DNA of 64,000 bases from Proruminimicrobium sp964487915 (GCA_964487915.1 CAZASN010000002.1:398228-462227); one strand, 5' to 3'. Counted from the first letter of the stretch, positions 44,473 through 53,910 are shown. A program made the numbers and translations. The notes: a model not told the origin generated them from the sequence alone.

Positions 44473-45719
44473 CGTAAATCCTTAACGCATCTAAAACCTA
44501 AATTGGGTTCAATAGTATTTTTATCATTAATTCTGTAATCCGCACACCATAAATCATCATAAGCATTTGAAAAAGAACCGCCTTTTACGACAGCTTTATC
44601 TGTTCCTGATTCTACGGAACTTGTCCATTCCCGTACATTGCCTGCCATATCAAACACTCCGTGAGGAGTTTGCCCTTTCGGATAATTTCCTACGGGAGAT
44701 GTATATTTATAACCGTCATTATTGGCTATATCGCGGCAAAAGTTAGTGTCATTTATATCGCTGTAATTTGCTCTTGTACCATCCGGCATTTCATTGCCCC
44801 ACGGGAAAAGCCTTCTTTCTTTGCCTCTTGCAATATATTCCCATTCAAATTGAGTCGGCAGTTTTTTTCCGGCCCATTTCGCATAAGCATTTGCATCATG
44901 CCAGTCAACGCCTACAACAGGATAATTATCAGCCGGAGAATATTCATATGCCCATTTAGGAAGTTGTTTATGTCCGGTTTCAGATAGAAATTTCTTATAT
45001 TCGCCGATTGTAACTTCATACTTGTCAACATATAAATCCTGAATCTGAACATATTGATAAATTTCATCTTCAAACCATTTTCTATAACATCTGCCTATAT
45101 GTTTGCCGACATATATATTGCACAGTTGTAGTCGCATATCTATTTCCTGTTCGGTTGAGCCTGCCCAAAATGAGCCGCCTTTAATAAAAATCATGTTTTC
45201 ATAAGATTTTTTTTGATAAGTTGTTTTATGCATTTCTTTGTATTTGGATTCAAGAGGATTAAAATTTTCAGATTTTCTTATATTCATAAGCTGGACTATG
45301 TGAAAACCCAATTCGGTTTCAAACATTGTTGTTTCTCCGACATTTTTCAAAGAAAATACTTGTTTGTCAAAATATTCCGGAAGTTTTCCCTGGGAAATCC
45401 ATCCCAAGTCAAAAAATTTTATATCATTATTTTGTTTGAGTATTTCGTTTCCTATTTCAAATATTTTGTCGAATCTCTTTGATCGTACAATATCCGAAAA
45501 ATATTTTTTTGCTAAAGCTTCTTTATTTTTTCTGTCTTTTTTGGAGTTTTTATTTAACGGAATAAATATATTTAATAATCTTATTTGATATTTATTAGAA
45601 TCAATAAACCTTAAATTATTATTGGTTGATGACGGCGGATCTGAATATTTTAAATAGCCTACGCAAATTGCTGCGGATAATACGGTTGCAATAATTAAAG
45701 TTAATGTTTTATAACTCAT
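44469..45719 (-). CDS. Membrane-anchored fusion of parvulin-type domain and FGE-sulfatase (formylglycine-generating-like) domain
   Basis: 416 residues. An N-terminal signal anchor (5-22) is followed by a parvulin-like region (about 46-148) ending in DLGWISQGKLPEYFDKQVF and ETELGFHIVQL. Then comes an FGE/SUMF1 fold (about 176-416) with MIFIKGGSFWAGSTE, DKYEVTIGEYKKF, PVVGVDWHDANAYAKWAGKK, GNVREWTSS and GFRCVKD. The Cys pair of true formylglycine-generating enzymes is not conserved, so it is probably a binding or other oxidative relative. It is the first gene of the long 45719-28268 operon. Confidence 0.8.
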   Translation of the reverse strand: MSYKTLTLIIATVLSAAICVGYLKYSDPPSSTNNNLRFIDSNKYQIRLLNIFIPLNKNSKKDRKNKEALAKKYFSDIVRSKRFDKIFEIGNEILKQNNDIKFFDLGWISQGKLPEYFDKQVFSLKNVGETTMFETELGFHIVQLMNIRKSENFNPLESKYKEMHKTTYQKKSYENMIFIKGGSFWAGSTEQEIDMRLQLCNIYVGKHIGRCYRKWFEDEIYQYVQIQDLYVDKYEVTIGEYKKFLSETGHKQLPKWAYEYSPADNYPVVGVDWHDANAYAKWAGKKLPTQFEWEYIARGKERRLFPWGNEMPDGTRANYSDINDTNFCRDIANNDGYKYTSPVGNYPKGQTPHGVFDMAGNVREWTSSVESGTDKAVVKGGSFSNAYDDLWCADYRINDKNTIEPNLGFRCVKDLR

Positions 45720-45860
45720 AGTATTTTAATTGCATTTTTAAAAATTTCAAAATAGAATATGCTGCAAAATAAACAAAAACAATAATTGGCGTATAATTTG
45801 TGTTTTTAAATGTTACTAATTCCGGCTACATTTGTCTAATATTTTAAGTATATATGGAGA

Positions 45861-45889
45861 TTGTGTAATAAACATAAAAAAAGTATAAT
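45861..45889 (+). promoter_or_regulatory. Promoter of the aroF operon
   Basis: TTGTGT (45861-45866), 17-bp spacer, TATAAT (45884-45889). The predicted start near 45896 leaves a leader of about 25 bases with a GGGGGA ribosome-binding site before the aroF ATG. Within the 201-bp gap 45720-45920 a second TATAAT occurs at 45792-45797 without a -35. Confidence 0.6.
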
Positions 45890-45920
45890 ACGGTACAAAT
45901 GTTTATTGGGGGATAATAAG

Positions 45921-46937
45921 ATGATTATTACGTTGAGACATAAAGCTACAAAACAAGATGAAAAAAAAGTAGTTGAGAAAATAAAAAAACTCGGATATTT
46001 GCCTCATATATCAAGAGGCGTTGATATTACAATTATCGGTATGATAGGCGAATTTGCCGAAAAGTATAAAGAAAACTTTGAAGCAATGGAGGAAGTAGAC
46101 CATATAAGCGAAATAGAAAAACCTTATAAACTTGCTTCAAGGCAATTCAAAAAAGAGAATACGGTAATTAAACTTCCTTACGGCGTAGAAATAGGCGGCA
46201 AAGAGGTTCATATTATGGGAGGTCCGTGCGCAATTGAGAGCAAGAATGTTTTATTTGAAATAGGCAAAATAGTTAAAAATGCGGGCGGAACTATTTTAAG
46301 AGGCGGAGCTTTTAAGCCGAGATCTTCTCCTTATACGTTTCAGGGATTAGGGCTTAAAGGATTAAAATATATTCAGGAAGCGGGTAAAAAATTAAAAATG
46401 CCCACTATAAGCGAAGCTATGTCCGTTGAGCAAGTTCCGCTTGTAAGCAAATATTGCGATATCGTACAGATAGGAGCAAGAAATATTCAGAATTATGATT
46501 TATTAAAAGCATGCGGCAAGCAGAAAAAACCTGTATTGCTTAAAAGGGGCATGGCCACAACCGTGAAAGAACTGCTTCTTTCCGCCGAATATATTTTGTC
46601 ACAAGGAAATTATAACGTTATGTTGTGTGAAAGAGGAATAAGAACTTTTGAAGATTCCACAAGATTTACGCTTGACTTAAATGCTGTTCCGGTTTTAAAA
46701 AAATTGACGCATTTGCCTATTGTCTTGGACCCTTCGCACGGCATAGGCATAAGAGAGCATGTTCCTACAATGGCGAAAGCCTGCATAGCGGTCGGGGCTG
46801 ACGCTTTGGTGCTTGAAATACATCCAAGACCCGAGGAAGCCTTATCTGACGGTCCGCAAAGCCTGCTGCCGGATCAATACAGTAAACTCATGTCAGAACT
46901 TAAGATTTTGGCAAAAGCCGTAGAAAGAGAGATCTAA
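45921..46937 (+). CDS. aroF: 3-deoxy-7-phosphoheptulonate (DAHP) synthase
   Basis: 338 residues from ATG 45921 with GGGGGA upstream; the longer open frame to 45861 overlaps the promoter. First step of the shikimate pathway (PEP plus erythrose-4-phosphate). This is the type I-beta form: an N-terminal ferredoxin-like regulatory domain (1-70) then the TIM barrel with GPCAIES, RGGAFKPRSSPYTFQG, IGARNIQNYDLL, KRGMATT and LDPSHGIG. The regulatory domain suggests feedback by an aromatic amino acid. It heads a long plus-strand run with tyrA and aroA. Confidence 0.96.
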   Translation: MIITLRHKATKQDEKKVVEKIKKLGYLPHISRGVDITIIGMIGEFAEKYKENFEAMEEVDHISEIEKPYKLASRQFKKENTVIKLPYGVEIGGKEVHIMGGPCAIESKNVLFEIGKIVKNAGGTILRGGAFKPRSSPYTFQGLGLKGLKYIQEAGKKLKMPTISEAMSVEQVPLVSKYCDIVQIGARNIQNYDLLKACGKQKKPVLLKRGMATTVKELLLSAEYILSQGNYNVMLCERGIRTFEDSTRFTLDLNAVPVLKKLTHLPIVLDPSHGIGIREHVPTMAKACIAVGADALVLEIHPRPEEALSDGPQSLLPDQYSKLMSELKILAKAVEREI

Positions 46938-47773
46938 TGCAAAGAGTTGCAATATTAGGCGTAGGACTTATGGGCGGTTCTTTAGGAATGGCATTGAGAA
47001 ATGTCTATATAAATAAAGAACGTGAATATTTTGTTTTAGGCATTGGCAGAAAAATACGGAATTTAAAAACGGCGAAACAAAAAGGAGCTGTTGACGAGTT
47101 TTCTACGAATTTTAATGATATAAAAGACTGTGGTGCGGTTTTTATATGTTATCCGGCGGATATGGTTGTTGACACGTACAGAAAAGCGGCAAAAATAGTA
47201 TCAAAAAAAACAGTAATAACGGATATCGGCAGCGTAAAATTAAATATACAAAAAACAATAGACGGGTTAATCGTAAAAAATAAAAATTTGCCTTTGTTTG
47301 TGGGCTGTCATCCGATGGCCGGTATAGAGAAGAACGGAATTCAATATGCACAACAAAATCTTTATAAAAACACAAATGTTATAATTACGGGTAAAAAAAA
47401 TAATTTAATTACGAAAATATGGAAAGATATAGGATGTAATATTATTTTTATGCCTGCCGAAAAACATGATGAACTTGTTGCTTTTACAAGTCATTTGCCG
47501 CATATAATCGCTTTCAATTTTTTTAGAATGTTTAAAGAAAAAAACAGTAAAAACAAACAGTTAAAAAATATTACCGGCGGATCATTCGGCAGCATAACAA
47601 GAGTCGCAAAGTCGTCTCCGGATATGTGGCTTCCAATATTTTTCGGGAATAAAAAAAATTTGCAAAAATTAACAAAAGAATTTTGCGACCATATGCGCAA
47701 ATTTATTCGGACATTCAATAATAAAAAAAATCTTCACAAACTTTTAAGAAAGAGCATAAATAATGAAAATTAA
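46937..47773 (+). CDS. tyrA: Prephenate dehydrogenase
   Basis: 278 residues. It oxidises prephenate (or arogenate) toward tyrosine with NAD(P). The Rossmann motif is AILGVGLMGGSLGMAL; VITDIGSVK, GCHPMAGIEKNG and VAFTSHLPHIIAF are family signatures. It starts inside the aroF stop (TAATG) and overlaps aroA by 11 bp. No ACT regulatory domain is present. Confidence 0.93.
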   Translation: MQRVAILGVGLMGGSLGMALRNVYINKEREYFVLGIGRKIRNLKTAKQKGAVDEFSTNFNDIKDCGAVFICYPADMVVDTYRKAAKIVSKKTVITDIGSVKLNIQKTIDGLIVKNKNLPLFVGCHPMAGIEKNGIQYAQQNLYKNTNVIITGKKNNLITKIWKDIGCNIIFMPAEKHDELVAFTSHLPHIIAFNFFRMFKEKNSKNKQLKNITGGSFGSITRVAKSSPDMWLPIFFGNKKNLQKLTKEFCDHMRKFIRTFNNKKNLHKLLRKSINNEN

Positions 47774-49040
47774 TAAGATCGGCAGATTAGAAGGGGAAAT
47801 AACAGTTCCTTCTGATAAGTCTATTACTCACAGGGCAATTATGCTTTCCTGTCTGGCAAACGGCGTATCGCATATTGATAATTATCTTGAAAGCGCCGAT
47901 TGCATATCGACAATGAACGCTTTTAAAGCAATGGGAGTTGATATAGTTCAAAACGGCAGACGTCTGATCATCAACGGCGTAGGATTAAACGGATTGAAAA
48001 AGCCAAGCAGGGATATTGATGCCGGCAATTCGGGAACAACAACAAGATTATTAGCCGGTATTTTGGCGGGACAAAAATTTAATGCAACTATAATCGGAGA
48101 TGAAAGTTTATCTTTAAGGCCTATGAAAAGAATAATAGAGCCTTTGAGACAAATGGGTGTAAATGTTTTTGCGAAAAATGATAATTATTTGCCGCTTACA
48201 ATTAATCCGGGAAAAAATTTAAAATCAATAGATTATATAAGCAAAGTCGCAAGCGCTCAGGTAAAATCATGCGTTTTATTTGCGGGATTATATGCGGACG
48301 GCGTAACAAAATTTACCGAACCGGAAAAATCAAGAGACCATACCGAAAGAATGTTAAAAGCATACGGAGCGGATATTGTTGAAAAAGGGCTTTCGGTCAG
48401 CGTTCATAAATGTAATAAATTAACGGCGCAAAATATTAAAGTGCCGTCTGATATTTCTTCGGCCGCGTTTTTCATGGCGGCGGGTCTCATTGTTAAAAAT
48501 TCAAGAATAACTATTAAAGAAGTTAACATAAATGAAACGAGAAGCGGAATAATAAAAGTGTTGAAAAATATGGGTGCAAACATAGTGATCAAAGATGTAA
48601 GTTTTGTTTCCGGCGAAGAAGTCGCGGATATTGAAATTTTAAGTTCCGATTTGCATGCAACTGAAATCGGCGGTAAAATAATTCCGACTCTTATTGATGA
48701 AATTCCTGTAATTGCATTGTGCGCGACTCAGGCTGAAGGGGTAACTGTTATTTCAGGAGCAAAAGAATTGCGGGTAAAAGAAAGCGACAGATTAAAAGTT
48801 GTTGCCAGCCAGCTTTCAAAAATGGGAGCCGATATTACGGAAACGGAAGACGGATTGATAATAAAAGGCAAAACCAGACTTAAAGGCACCGATGTCGACA
48901 GTTTTAAAGACCACAGAATTGCAATGACGCTTTCAATTGCGGGACTTGTTGCCGAAGGCCAGACAATCATAAAAGATTCTGACTGCGTTAACATATCTTT
49001 TGCAAATTTCTATGAAGTTTTAAAAAAAGTATGCAAATAA
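47763..49040 (+). CDS. aroA: 3-phosphoshikimate 1-carboxyvinyltransferase (EPSP synthase)
   Basis: 425 residues. It transfers the enolpyruvyl group from PEP to shikimate-3-phosphate. Substrate-binding motifs are intact: PSDKSITHRAIML, DAGNSGTTTRLLAGIL, KSRDHTERML, LRVKESDRL and FKDHRIAMT. It overlaps tyrA and plsC. In many bacteria cmk follows aroA before plsC; here it does not. Confidence 0.96.
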   Translation: MKINKIGRLEGEITVPSDKSITHRAIMLSCLANGVSHIDNYLESADCISTMNAFKAMGVDIVQNGRRLIINGVGLNGLKKPSRDIDAGNSGTTTRLLAGILAGQKFNATIIGDESLSLRPMKRIIEPLRQMGVNVFAKNDNYLPLTINPGKNLKSIDYISKVASAQVKSCVLFAGLYADGVTKFTEPEKSRDHTERMLKAYGADIVEKGLSVSVHKCNKLTAQNIKVPSDISSAAFFMAAGLIVKNSRITIKEVNINETRSGIIKVLKNMGANIVIKDVSFVSGEEVADIEILSSDLHATEIGGKIIPTLIDEIPVIALCATQAEGVTVISGAKELRVKESDRLKVVASQLSKMGADITETEDGLIIKGKTRLKGTDVDSFKDHRIAMTLSIAGLVAEGQTIIKDSDCVNISFANFYEVLKKVCK

Positions 49041-49621
49041 CCGAAAAGAGCGGTTTTTTATTTTATATTGGCAGATTTTTGTTTAAAATCATTTTTGTTT
49101 TTTTATTCCGCTGTAAATCGGAAGGCAAAGAAAATATTCCGGAAAATACCGGAGTTATAATTTCTCCCAATCATATGAGTTTTTTTGATCCGCCTCTGAC
49201 AGGTTGTTTTATGAATCGGGATTTATATTTTATGGCCAAACAGGAATTATTTGAAATTCCTATTCTGGGTTTTTTAATCAAAAGAACAAACGCTTTTCCG
49301 GTTAAAAGAGGAATGCAGGATATGTCCGCTTTCAGAAGTGCTTTTTCTTTGCTTGAGAATAAAAAAGCTCTTTTAATGTTTCCGGAAGGAACAAGATCAA
49401 AAGACGGTATAATGGGTAAAGCAAGAGCCGGTGTCGGAATGGCTGCCTGTATTGCTCAGGTTCCGGTTGTGCCTGTCAAAATCCTTAACACCAATAACAT
49501 GAAAAAATTTAAACAAATAATTATAAAATACGGCAAACCGGTATATCCGCCTAAAGAATATTCAAAAGAAGATTATTTATTGTTATCACAAAAAATTTTG
49601 GATGAAATAAAAAAGCTATGA
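49031..49621 (+). CDS. plsC: 1-acyl-sn-glycerol-3-phosphate acyltransferase
   Basis: 196 residues. It acylates lysophosphatidate to phosphatidate at the inner membrane. The catalytic NHMSFFD (HX4D) and FPEGTRSKDG motifs are clear, preceded by an N-terminal hydrophobic helix (about 9-27). It overlaps aroA by 10 bp and the following SGNH gene by 4 bp. Confidence 0.92.
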   Translation: MQITEKSGFLFYIGRFLFKIIFVFLFRCKSEGKENIPENTGVIISPNHMSFFDPPLTGCFMNRDLYFMAKQELFEIPILGFLIKRTNAFPVKRGMQDMSAFRSAFSLLENKKALLMFPEGTRSKDGIMGKARAGVGMAACIAQVPVVPVKILNTNNMKKFKQIIIKYGKPVYPPKEYSKEDYLLLSQKILDEIKKL

Positions 49622-50754
49622 AAGAATTATTATTTTTTTTGATCGTAACGGTTTCTGACTATCTTTTTTTGTTTATTTTCTTTTTTGGATGTTTTGTATT
49701 TTTAGTTTTGTCTTTTTACGCAAAAAACAAAATTTTAAAAAATACCGCATTAATATGTTTTTCCGTTTTTTTTGTTTTTTGTTTTTTTGAATTGATGTTT
49801 GCTTTTCAAATGGACGTATTTAAGTATTCTGAGCCTGACAAAGAACTTATAGAAAACATAGACAATTTTCATGTAGAGCATAAAATTTATATTCAAGATA
49901 ACAAAGGACAAAGAAAACGATATCTTTTTCAAAAAGAGTCCGAAAAAGAGGAATTTCTCAGTAAAAAACAATATAAGATAATTTATGATGTTGATTATTC
50001 CATGTTGGGGAAATTTTTTAGATATACAAAAGGAAATATTTCCTCCGAAAATGCGTATGTTTTTTTGGGATGTTCTTTTACTTTCGGAGATGGTTTAAAA
50101 GATGATCAGACTTTACCGTATTATTTTTCAAAACTTAATAATTTTAATTCAAATGTTTTAAATTTCGGAGTTATAGGGAAGAGTACAAATTTTGGTTTAA
50201 ATATCCTTAATTCAAATATTATAAATAAATATTTAACAAAGGCGAAAAATATACATTTTATATATTCTTTGATTTCCGATCAGGCTTTTAGAAATTTTAA
50301 TTTTGATCTTTATGACCGCAGCGATGACTGGATATATAAAGATCGCAAATGGATGAGAATAAAACAGCCTTTTGAAACAGTACAGATTATTTTTGCTAAA
50401 AGCTACATATTCAGAAAAATATTTTTACCTTTAATAGACGATTCAAATAGTGATTTTTATGAAAATTATATCATAAACAGTCTGAATGAAATTAGAAAAA
50501 TCGCAAAAAATAAATATAATGCAGAATTTACGATAATAGTGTGGCCTTCTATTGAAATTAATTTTAAAACAAAACTTGCTATTGAAAAATTTGACATAAT
50601 AGAGCTTCCTGAATATTTTGAGCCCCATGAGGCAGGAAGTCCGTACAGAATATTATATGACGATCATCCTACGGCAAAAGCAAATGAAGAAATTGCGGAA
50701 ATTCTTGACGAACATCTGAAGTCTTTATATGTGCCGGAGACAAAAAATGATTAG
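49618..50754 (+). CDS. Membrane-anchored SGNH-hydrolase-like protein (paralogue of 53911)
   Basis: 378 residues. Two N-terminal hydrophobic segments (about 5-35 and 42-65), then a periplasmic-type domain with block I FLGCSFTFGDG (Ser153), the oxyanion-type segment FGVIGKSTNFG, and a C-terminal DDHPTAKANEEIAEIL supplying the Asp-His pair. Its closest relative in the window is at 53911. It probably acts on an envelope glycan or lipid; substrate unknown. It is inserted between plsC and ispH with overlaps on both sides. Confidence 0.75.
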   Translation: MKELLFFLIVTVSDYLFLFIFFFGCFVFLVLSFYAKNKILKNTALICFSVFFVFCFFELMFAFQMDVFKYSEPDKELIENIDNFHVEHKIYIQDNKGQRKRYLFQKESEKEEFLSKKQYKIIYDVDYSMLGKFFRYTKGNISSENAYVFLGCSFTFGDGLKDDQTLPYYFSKLNNFNSNVLNFGVIGKSTNFGLNILNSNIINKYLTKAKNIHFIYSLISDQAFRNFNFDLYDRSDDWIYKDRKWMRIKQPFETVQIIFAKSYIFRKIFLPLIDDSNSDFYENYIINSLNEIRKIAKNKYNAEFTIIVWPSIEINFKTKLAIEKFDIIELPEYFEPHEAGSPYRILYDDHPTAKANEEIAEILDEHLKSLYVPETKND

Positions 50755-51625
50755 AAAAAAAATTAAAATTGCAAAAAGTTCCGGTTTTTGTTTCGGAGTA
50801 AAAAGAGCTATTGAGCTTGCCGAGAAAGTTGCCGCCAATAATAAGAAAGTTTATACATTCGGACCTTTGATTCATAATCCCCAGGAAGTCAAAAGATTGG
50901 ATAAAGAAGGGATAAAAGTTATTGAAGAACATTCAAAAATAAGAAAAGGAATTCTCGTCTTAAGAACACACGGAATAGAACAAAAAATTCACGAAAAACT
51001 GTCAAAAAGAAGAAATATAGAGGTTATAGATGCGACTTGCCCTTTTGTAAAAAGGGCTCAGGATATTGTTAAAAAATTAAGTTATAAAAGCGAACAAATT
51101 GTAATTGTCGGAGAAAAAACACATCCTGAAGTTATTGCTTTGGTATCCTACGGGAAAGGTAAATGTGTCGTTGTTGAGGACAAAAAAGATATCAAAAAAA
51201 TCAGAAAAACGGATGTAATTCATATTGTAAGCCAAACTACGCAAAGTCCGAAACAATTTAATAATATTGTAGAATGTATTTCAAAGATATCAAAAGTTAA
51301 AATTTATAACACGATATGCCGGGCCACTTTTGACAGGCAAAGCGCTGCGGAAAGATTGGCAAAATCAGTCGATATTATGATAGTTATAGGCGGTAAAAAT
51401 TCTGGCAATACAAGACGCTTATATCAAATATGTTCAAAAATCGTAAAGACTTATCACATAGAAAATGTTGAAGAAATAAAAAAATCTTGGTTTAATAATA
51501 GAACCACGGTAGGCATTACGGCCGGAGCCTCAACGCCTAACTGGATAATAGAAAATATAAAAAGGAGAATAGAAAAAATTTGCGAGTCAGGTCGAAAAGA
51601 TAAAAAACAGGAGAAAAAGAAGTGA
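50747..51625 (+). CDS. ispH: 4-hydroxy-3-methylbut-2-enyl diphosphate reductase
   Basis: 292 residues from ATG 50747, which overlaps the upstream stop; the upstream in-frame ATG at 50729 is less likely because a GGAGA site lies between them. IspH makes IPP and DMAPP in the MEP pathway with a [4Fe-4S] cluster. The cluster cysteines are in SGFCFGVKRAIE, DATCPFVKRAQ and NTICRATFDRQSA. TFGPLIHNPQEV, RTHGI and GITAGASTPNWII are intact. It overlaps rpsA by 4 bp. Confidence 0.95.
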   Translation: MIRKKIKIAKSSGFCFGVKRAIELAEKVAANNKKVYTFGPLIHNPQEVKRLDKEGIKVIEEHSKIRKGILVLRTHGIEQKIHEKLSKRRNIEVIDATCPFVKRAQDIVKKLSYKSEQIVIVGEKTHPEVIALVSYGKGKCVVVEDKKDIKKIRKTDVIHIVSQTTQSPKQFNNIVECISKISKVKIYNTICRATFDRQSAAERLAKSVDIMIVIGGKNSGNTRRLYQICSKIVKTYHIENVEEIKKSWFNNRTTVGITAGASTPNWIIENIKRRIEKICESGRKDKKQEKKK

Positions 51626-53292
51626 ACAAAGAAAATAATAATTTAGATAATTTAACAGTGTTTGAAGACGCCGAAAATATCAGTATGGACGATTTGTTAG
51701 GACCTGAGATGAAAGTTAACCGAGGCGAAATAATCAGCGTAAAAATCGTTTCCGAAAATGCGGACGGTTTTTTGGTTGATTTGGGAATGAAGTCCGACGG
51801 CATTATATTGAAATCGGAATTTGCCGAGACTCAGATACCAAAAGAACTTAAAACAGGTGCCGAGGTTAAGGTTTTTATTAAAAGAACTTTTCCTAAAATA
51901 GAGCTTTCTTACAGAGAAGTTATGGAAAAATCAGCATGGGATAAAATTGAAGAAAATTTTAAGAATAAAAAAAATATTACCGGCACAATACTAAAAACGG
52001 TAAAGGGCGGTTTTATAGTAGACATAGGAGTCAACGCCTTTTTGCATATATCACAGGTTGATTCCAATTTTGTTAAAGACGGCGAAAAATACGTAGGCAA
52101 AACTTATGAGTTCGCTATAACGGAATTTAACAGGGACGATAAAAAAATAAGTCTTTCAAGAAGAAAACTTCTTGAAGATGAAAAGCTTGCAAAGAAAAAA
52201 TCTGCGCTTGATGCTTTGGCCGAAGGACAGATTATAGACGGATTCGTTACAAGAATAACTAATTTCGGAGCTTTTATAGATTTAGGCGGCATAGACGGGC
52301 TCTTGCATATAGGAGAACTTGCGTGGTATAAAGTCAAAAAAGTTGAAGATCTTCTTAAAGTAGGACAAATAGTAAGAGTGCAGATTGTTAAAGTTGATAA
52401 AGAAAACGAAAAAATTTCTTTAAGCATGAAGCAGCTTTCGGCAAATCCGTGGGACAGTGCCGGTGAAAAATATCTGGAGGGCCTGATAATAAAAGGGAAA
52501 GTAACATCAGTAACTTCTTACGGAGCTTTTGTGGAATTAGAACCGGGAGTTGAAGGTCTTTTGCATTCTTCCGAGTATGCATGGAATGACAGTGAAAATT
52601 CGTTTAAAAAAGAAGTTGTTGCAGGCAAAGAATTAGAAGTTAAAATAATAGGAAGCGACAAAGTTTCAAAAAAGATATCGCTGTCTGTTAAAAAAATGCA
52701 TACAAATCCGTGGGAAGAAGCCGCAAGGCATTATGTTCCCGGAACGAAAGTAAAAGGAATCGTAAAAAATATAACGCCTTTCGGCGCTTTTGTAAAACTT
52801 CCTGAAGGAATAGAAGGCCTTATTCATATAAGTAATTTTTCATGGACAAAAGGCGTAAAACATCCGGAAAATATAGTAAAGAAGGGCGATGAAGTGGAAG
52901 TAATGGTTTTGTCTGTAAATACGCAGAATGAAGAAATAGCTCTTTCATTGAAACATCTTAGCCAGGATCCTTATAAAAAATATAAACAGGGAACAGCCGT
53001 AAAAGGAAAAGTTAAGAGAGTTCTTGAGTTTGGAGCTTTTGTTGAAATTGAGGAAGGAATAGAAGCCCTGCTTAAAAAGACGGAACTTTCAATGGAGAAT
53101 AACAGTCAGGAACTTCCTAAAGAAGGCGAAGAGATAGAAGCGACAATAATTAAAGCCGATACAAAAGAAAGAAAACTTGAGATATCAATTAAGAAATTTG
53201 AAAAATCCATGGAGAGAGAATTAATAAAACAATTCTCTTCAAATGACGAAAAACCGACATTAGGCGACATATTGGAGCAAATAGAGGAATAA
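51622..53292 (+). CDS. rpsA: 30S ribosomal protein S1
   Basis: 556 residues from GTG 51622 with AGGAG upstream. Six S1 repeats are readable at about 28-98, 112-185, 200-272, 285-360, 373-446 and 455-530, with typical phrases NFGAFIDLGGIDGLLHI, SYGAFVELEPGVEGLLH, PFGAFVKLPEGIEGLIHIS and EFGAFVEIEEGIEALL. S1 helps load structured or weak-ribosome-site mRNAs. It follows ispH, the conserved ispH-rpsA order, and its stop overlaps ruvA by one base. Confidence 0.96.
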   Translation: MNKENNNLDNLTVFEDAENISMDDLLGPEMKVNRGEIISVKIVSENADGFLVDLGMKSDGIILKSEFAETQIPKELKTGAEVKVFIKRTFPKIELSYREVMEKSAWDKIEENFKNKKNITGTILKTVKGGFIVDIGVNAFLHISQVDSNFVKDGEKYVGKTYEFAITEFNRDDKKISLSRRKLLEDEKLAKKKSALDALAEGQIIDGFVTRITNFGAFIDLGGIDGLLHIGELAWYKVKKVEDLLKVGQIVRVQIVKVDKENEKISLSMKQLSANPWDSAGEKYLEGLIIKGKVTSVTSYGAFVELEPGVEGLLHSSEYAWNDSENSFKKEVVAGKELEVKIIGSDKVSKKISLSVKKMHTNPWEEAARHYVPGTKVKGIVKNITPFGAFVKLPEGIEGLIHISNFSWTKGVKHPENIVKKGDEVEVMVLSVNTQNEEIALSLKHLSQDPYKKYKQGTAVKGKVKRVLEFGAFVEIEEGIEALLKKTELSMENNSQELPKEGEEIEATIIKADTKERKLEISIKKFEKSMERELIKQFSSNDEKPTLGDILEQIEE

Positions 53293-53897
53293 TGATAGAT
53301 TATTTCAGAGGAACTTTAGTTTCAAAAACTTTAAATAATGCCGTAGTTGAAGTAAACGGTACGGGATATGACGTAAACATAACGGTATCATCAAGCGAAA
53401 AACTTCCGCAGAGCGGTCATGAAATAAAGCTTTATATCGTTGAATCTACCGGTATGTACGGCGGAGTTGTTTCTCATTACGGTTTTTTGTCAAAAGAGGA
53501 AAGAGAGATGTTTCTTCTGATAAAAGATGAAGTTCCCGGCACAGGCGCTAAAAAAACAATGGAATATATGGATAAAATATCAAAATCTTTTGCCGATTTT
53601 AAAAACGCCGTTGTTTCAAAAGATATTTCAATGCTGACCGGCGTATTCGGTTTTACGAAAAAGACAGCTGAAAAACTAATATCTTCGCTGAAAGATAAAA
53701 TATCAAATATTGCCGTAAACGATCCTGCAAAATGGGCGGCTGTTTCTCAAAATTCGATAGCCGCCGAAGCAATAGCCGGGCTTATAGCTTTGGGTTATAA
53801 AGAATTTCAGGCAAGAGAAGCTGTTTCAAAGATATCAAAAGACGGCGACAATATGTCTGTAGAAAATATAATAACAGAATCATTAAAATACTTGTAA
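53292..53897 (+). CDS. ruvA: Holliday junction branch migration protein RuvA
   Basis: 201 residues. The N-terminal OB domain starts IDYFRGTLVSKTLNNAVVEVNGTGYDV. Helix-hairpin-helix repeats occupy about 70-140 (EVPGTGAKKTMEYM; GVFGFTKKTAEKL) and a RuvB-binding C-terminal domain spans about 153-201 (EAIAGLIALGYKEFQAREAV). It binds four-way junctions and recruits RuvB. It is separated from ruvB by an SGNH-type gene. Confidence 0.93.
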   Translation: MIDYFRGTLVSKTLNNAVVEVNGTGYDVNITVSSSEKLPQSGHEIKLYIVESTGMYGGVVSHYGFLSKEEREMFLLIKDEVPGTGAKKTMEYMDKISKSFADFKNAVVSKDISMLTGVFGFTKKTAEKLISSLKDKISNIAVNDPAKWAAVSQNSIAAEAIAGLIALGYKEFQAREAVSKISKDGDNMSVENIITESLKYL

Positions 53898-53910
53898 AAT
53901 ACAAAAAATA

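Noticed and set aside
18838..45719. Prophage, plasmid or transposon island
   Set aside because: No integrase, transposase, terminase, att-like direct repeats or tRNA junction was seen at either edge.
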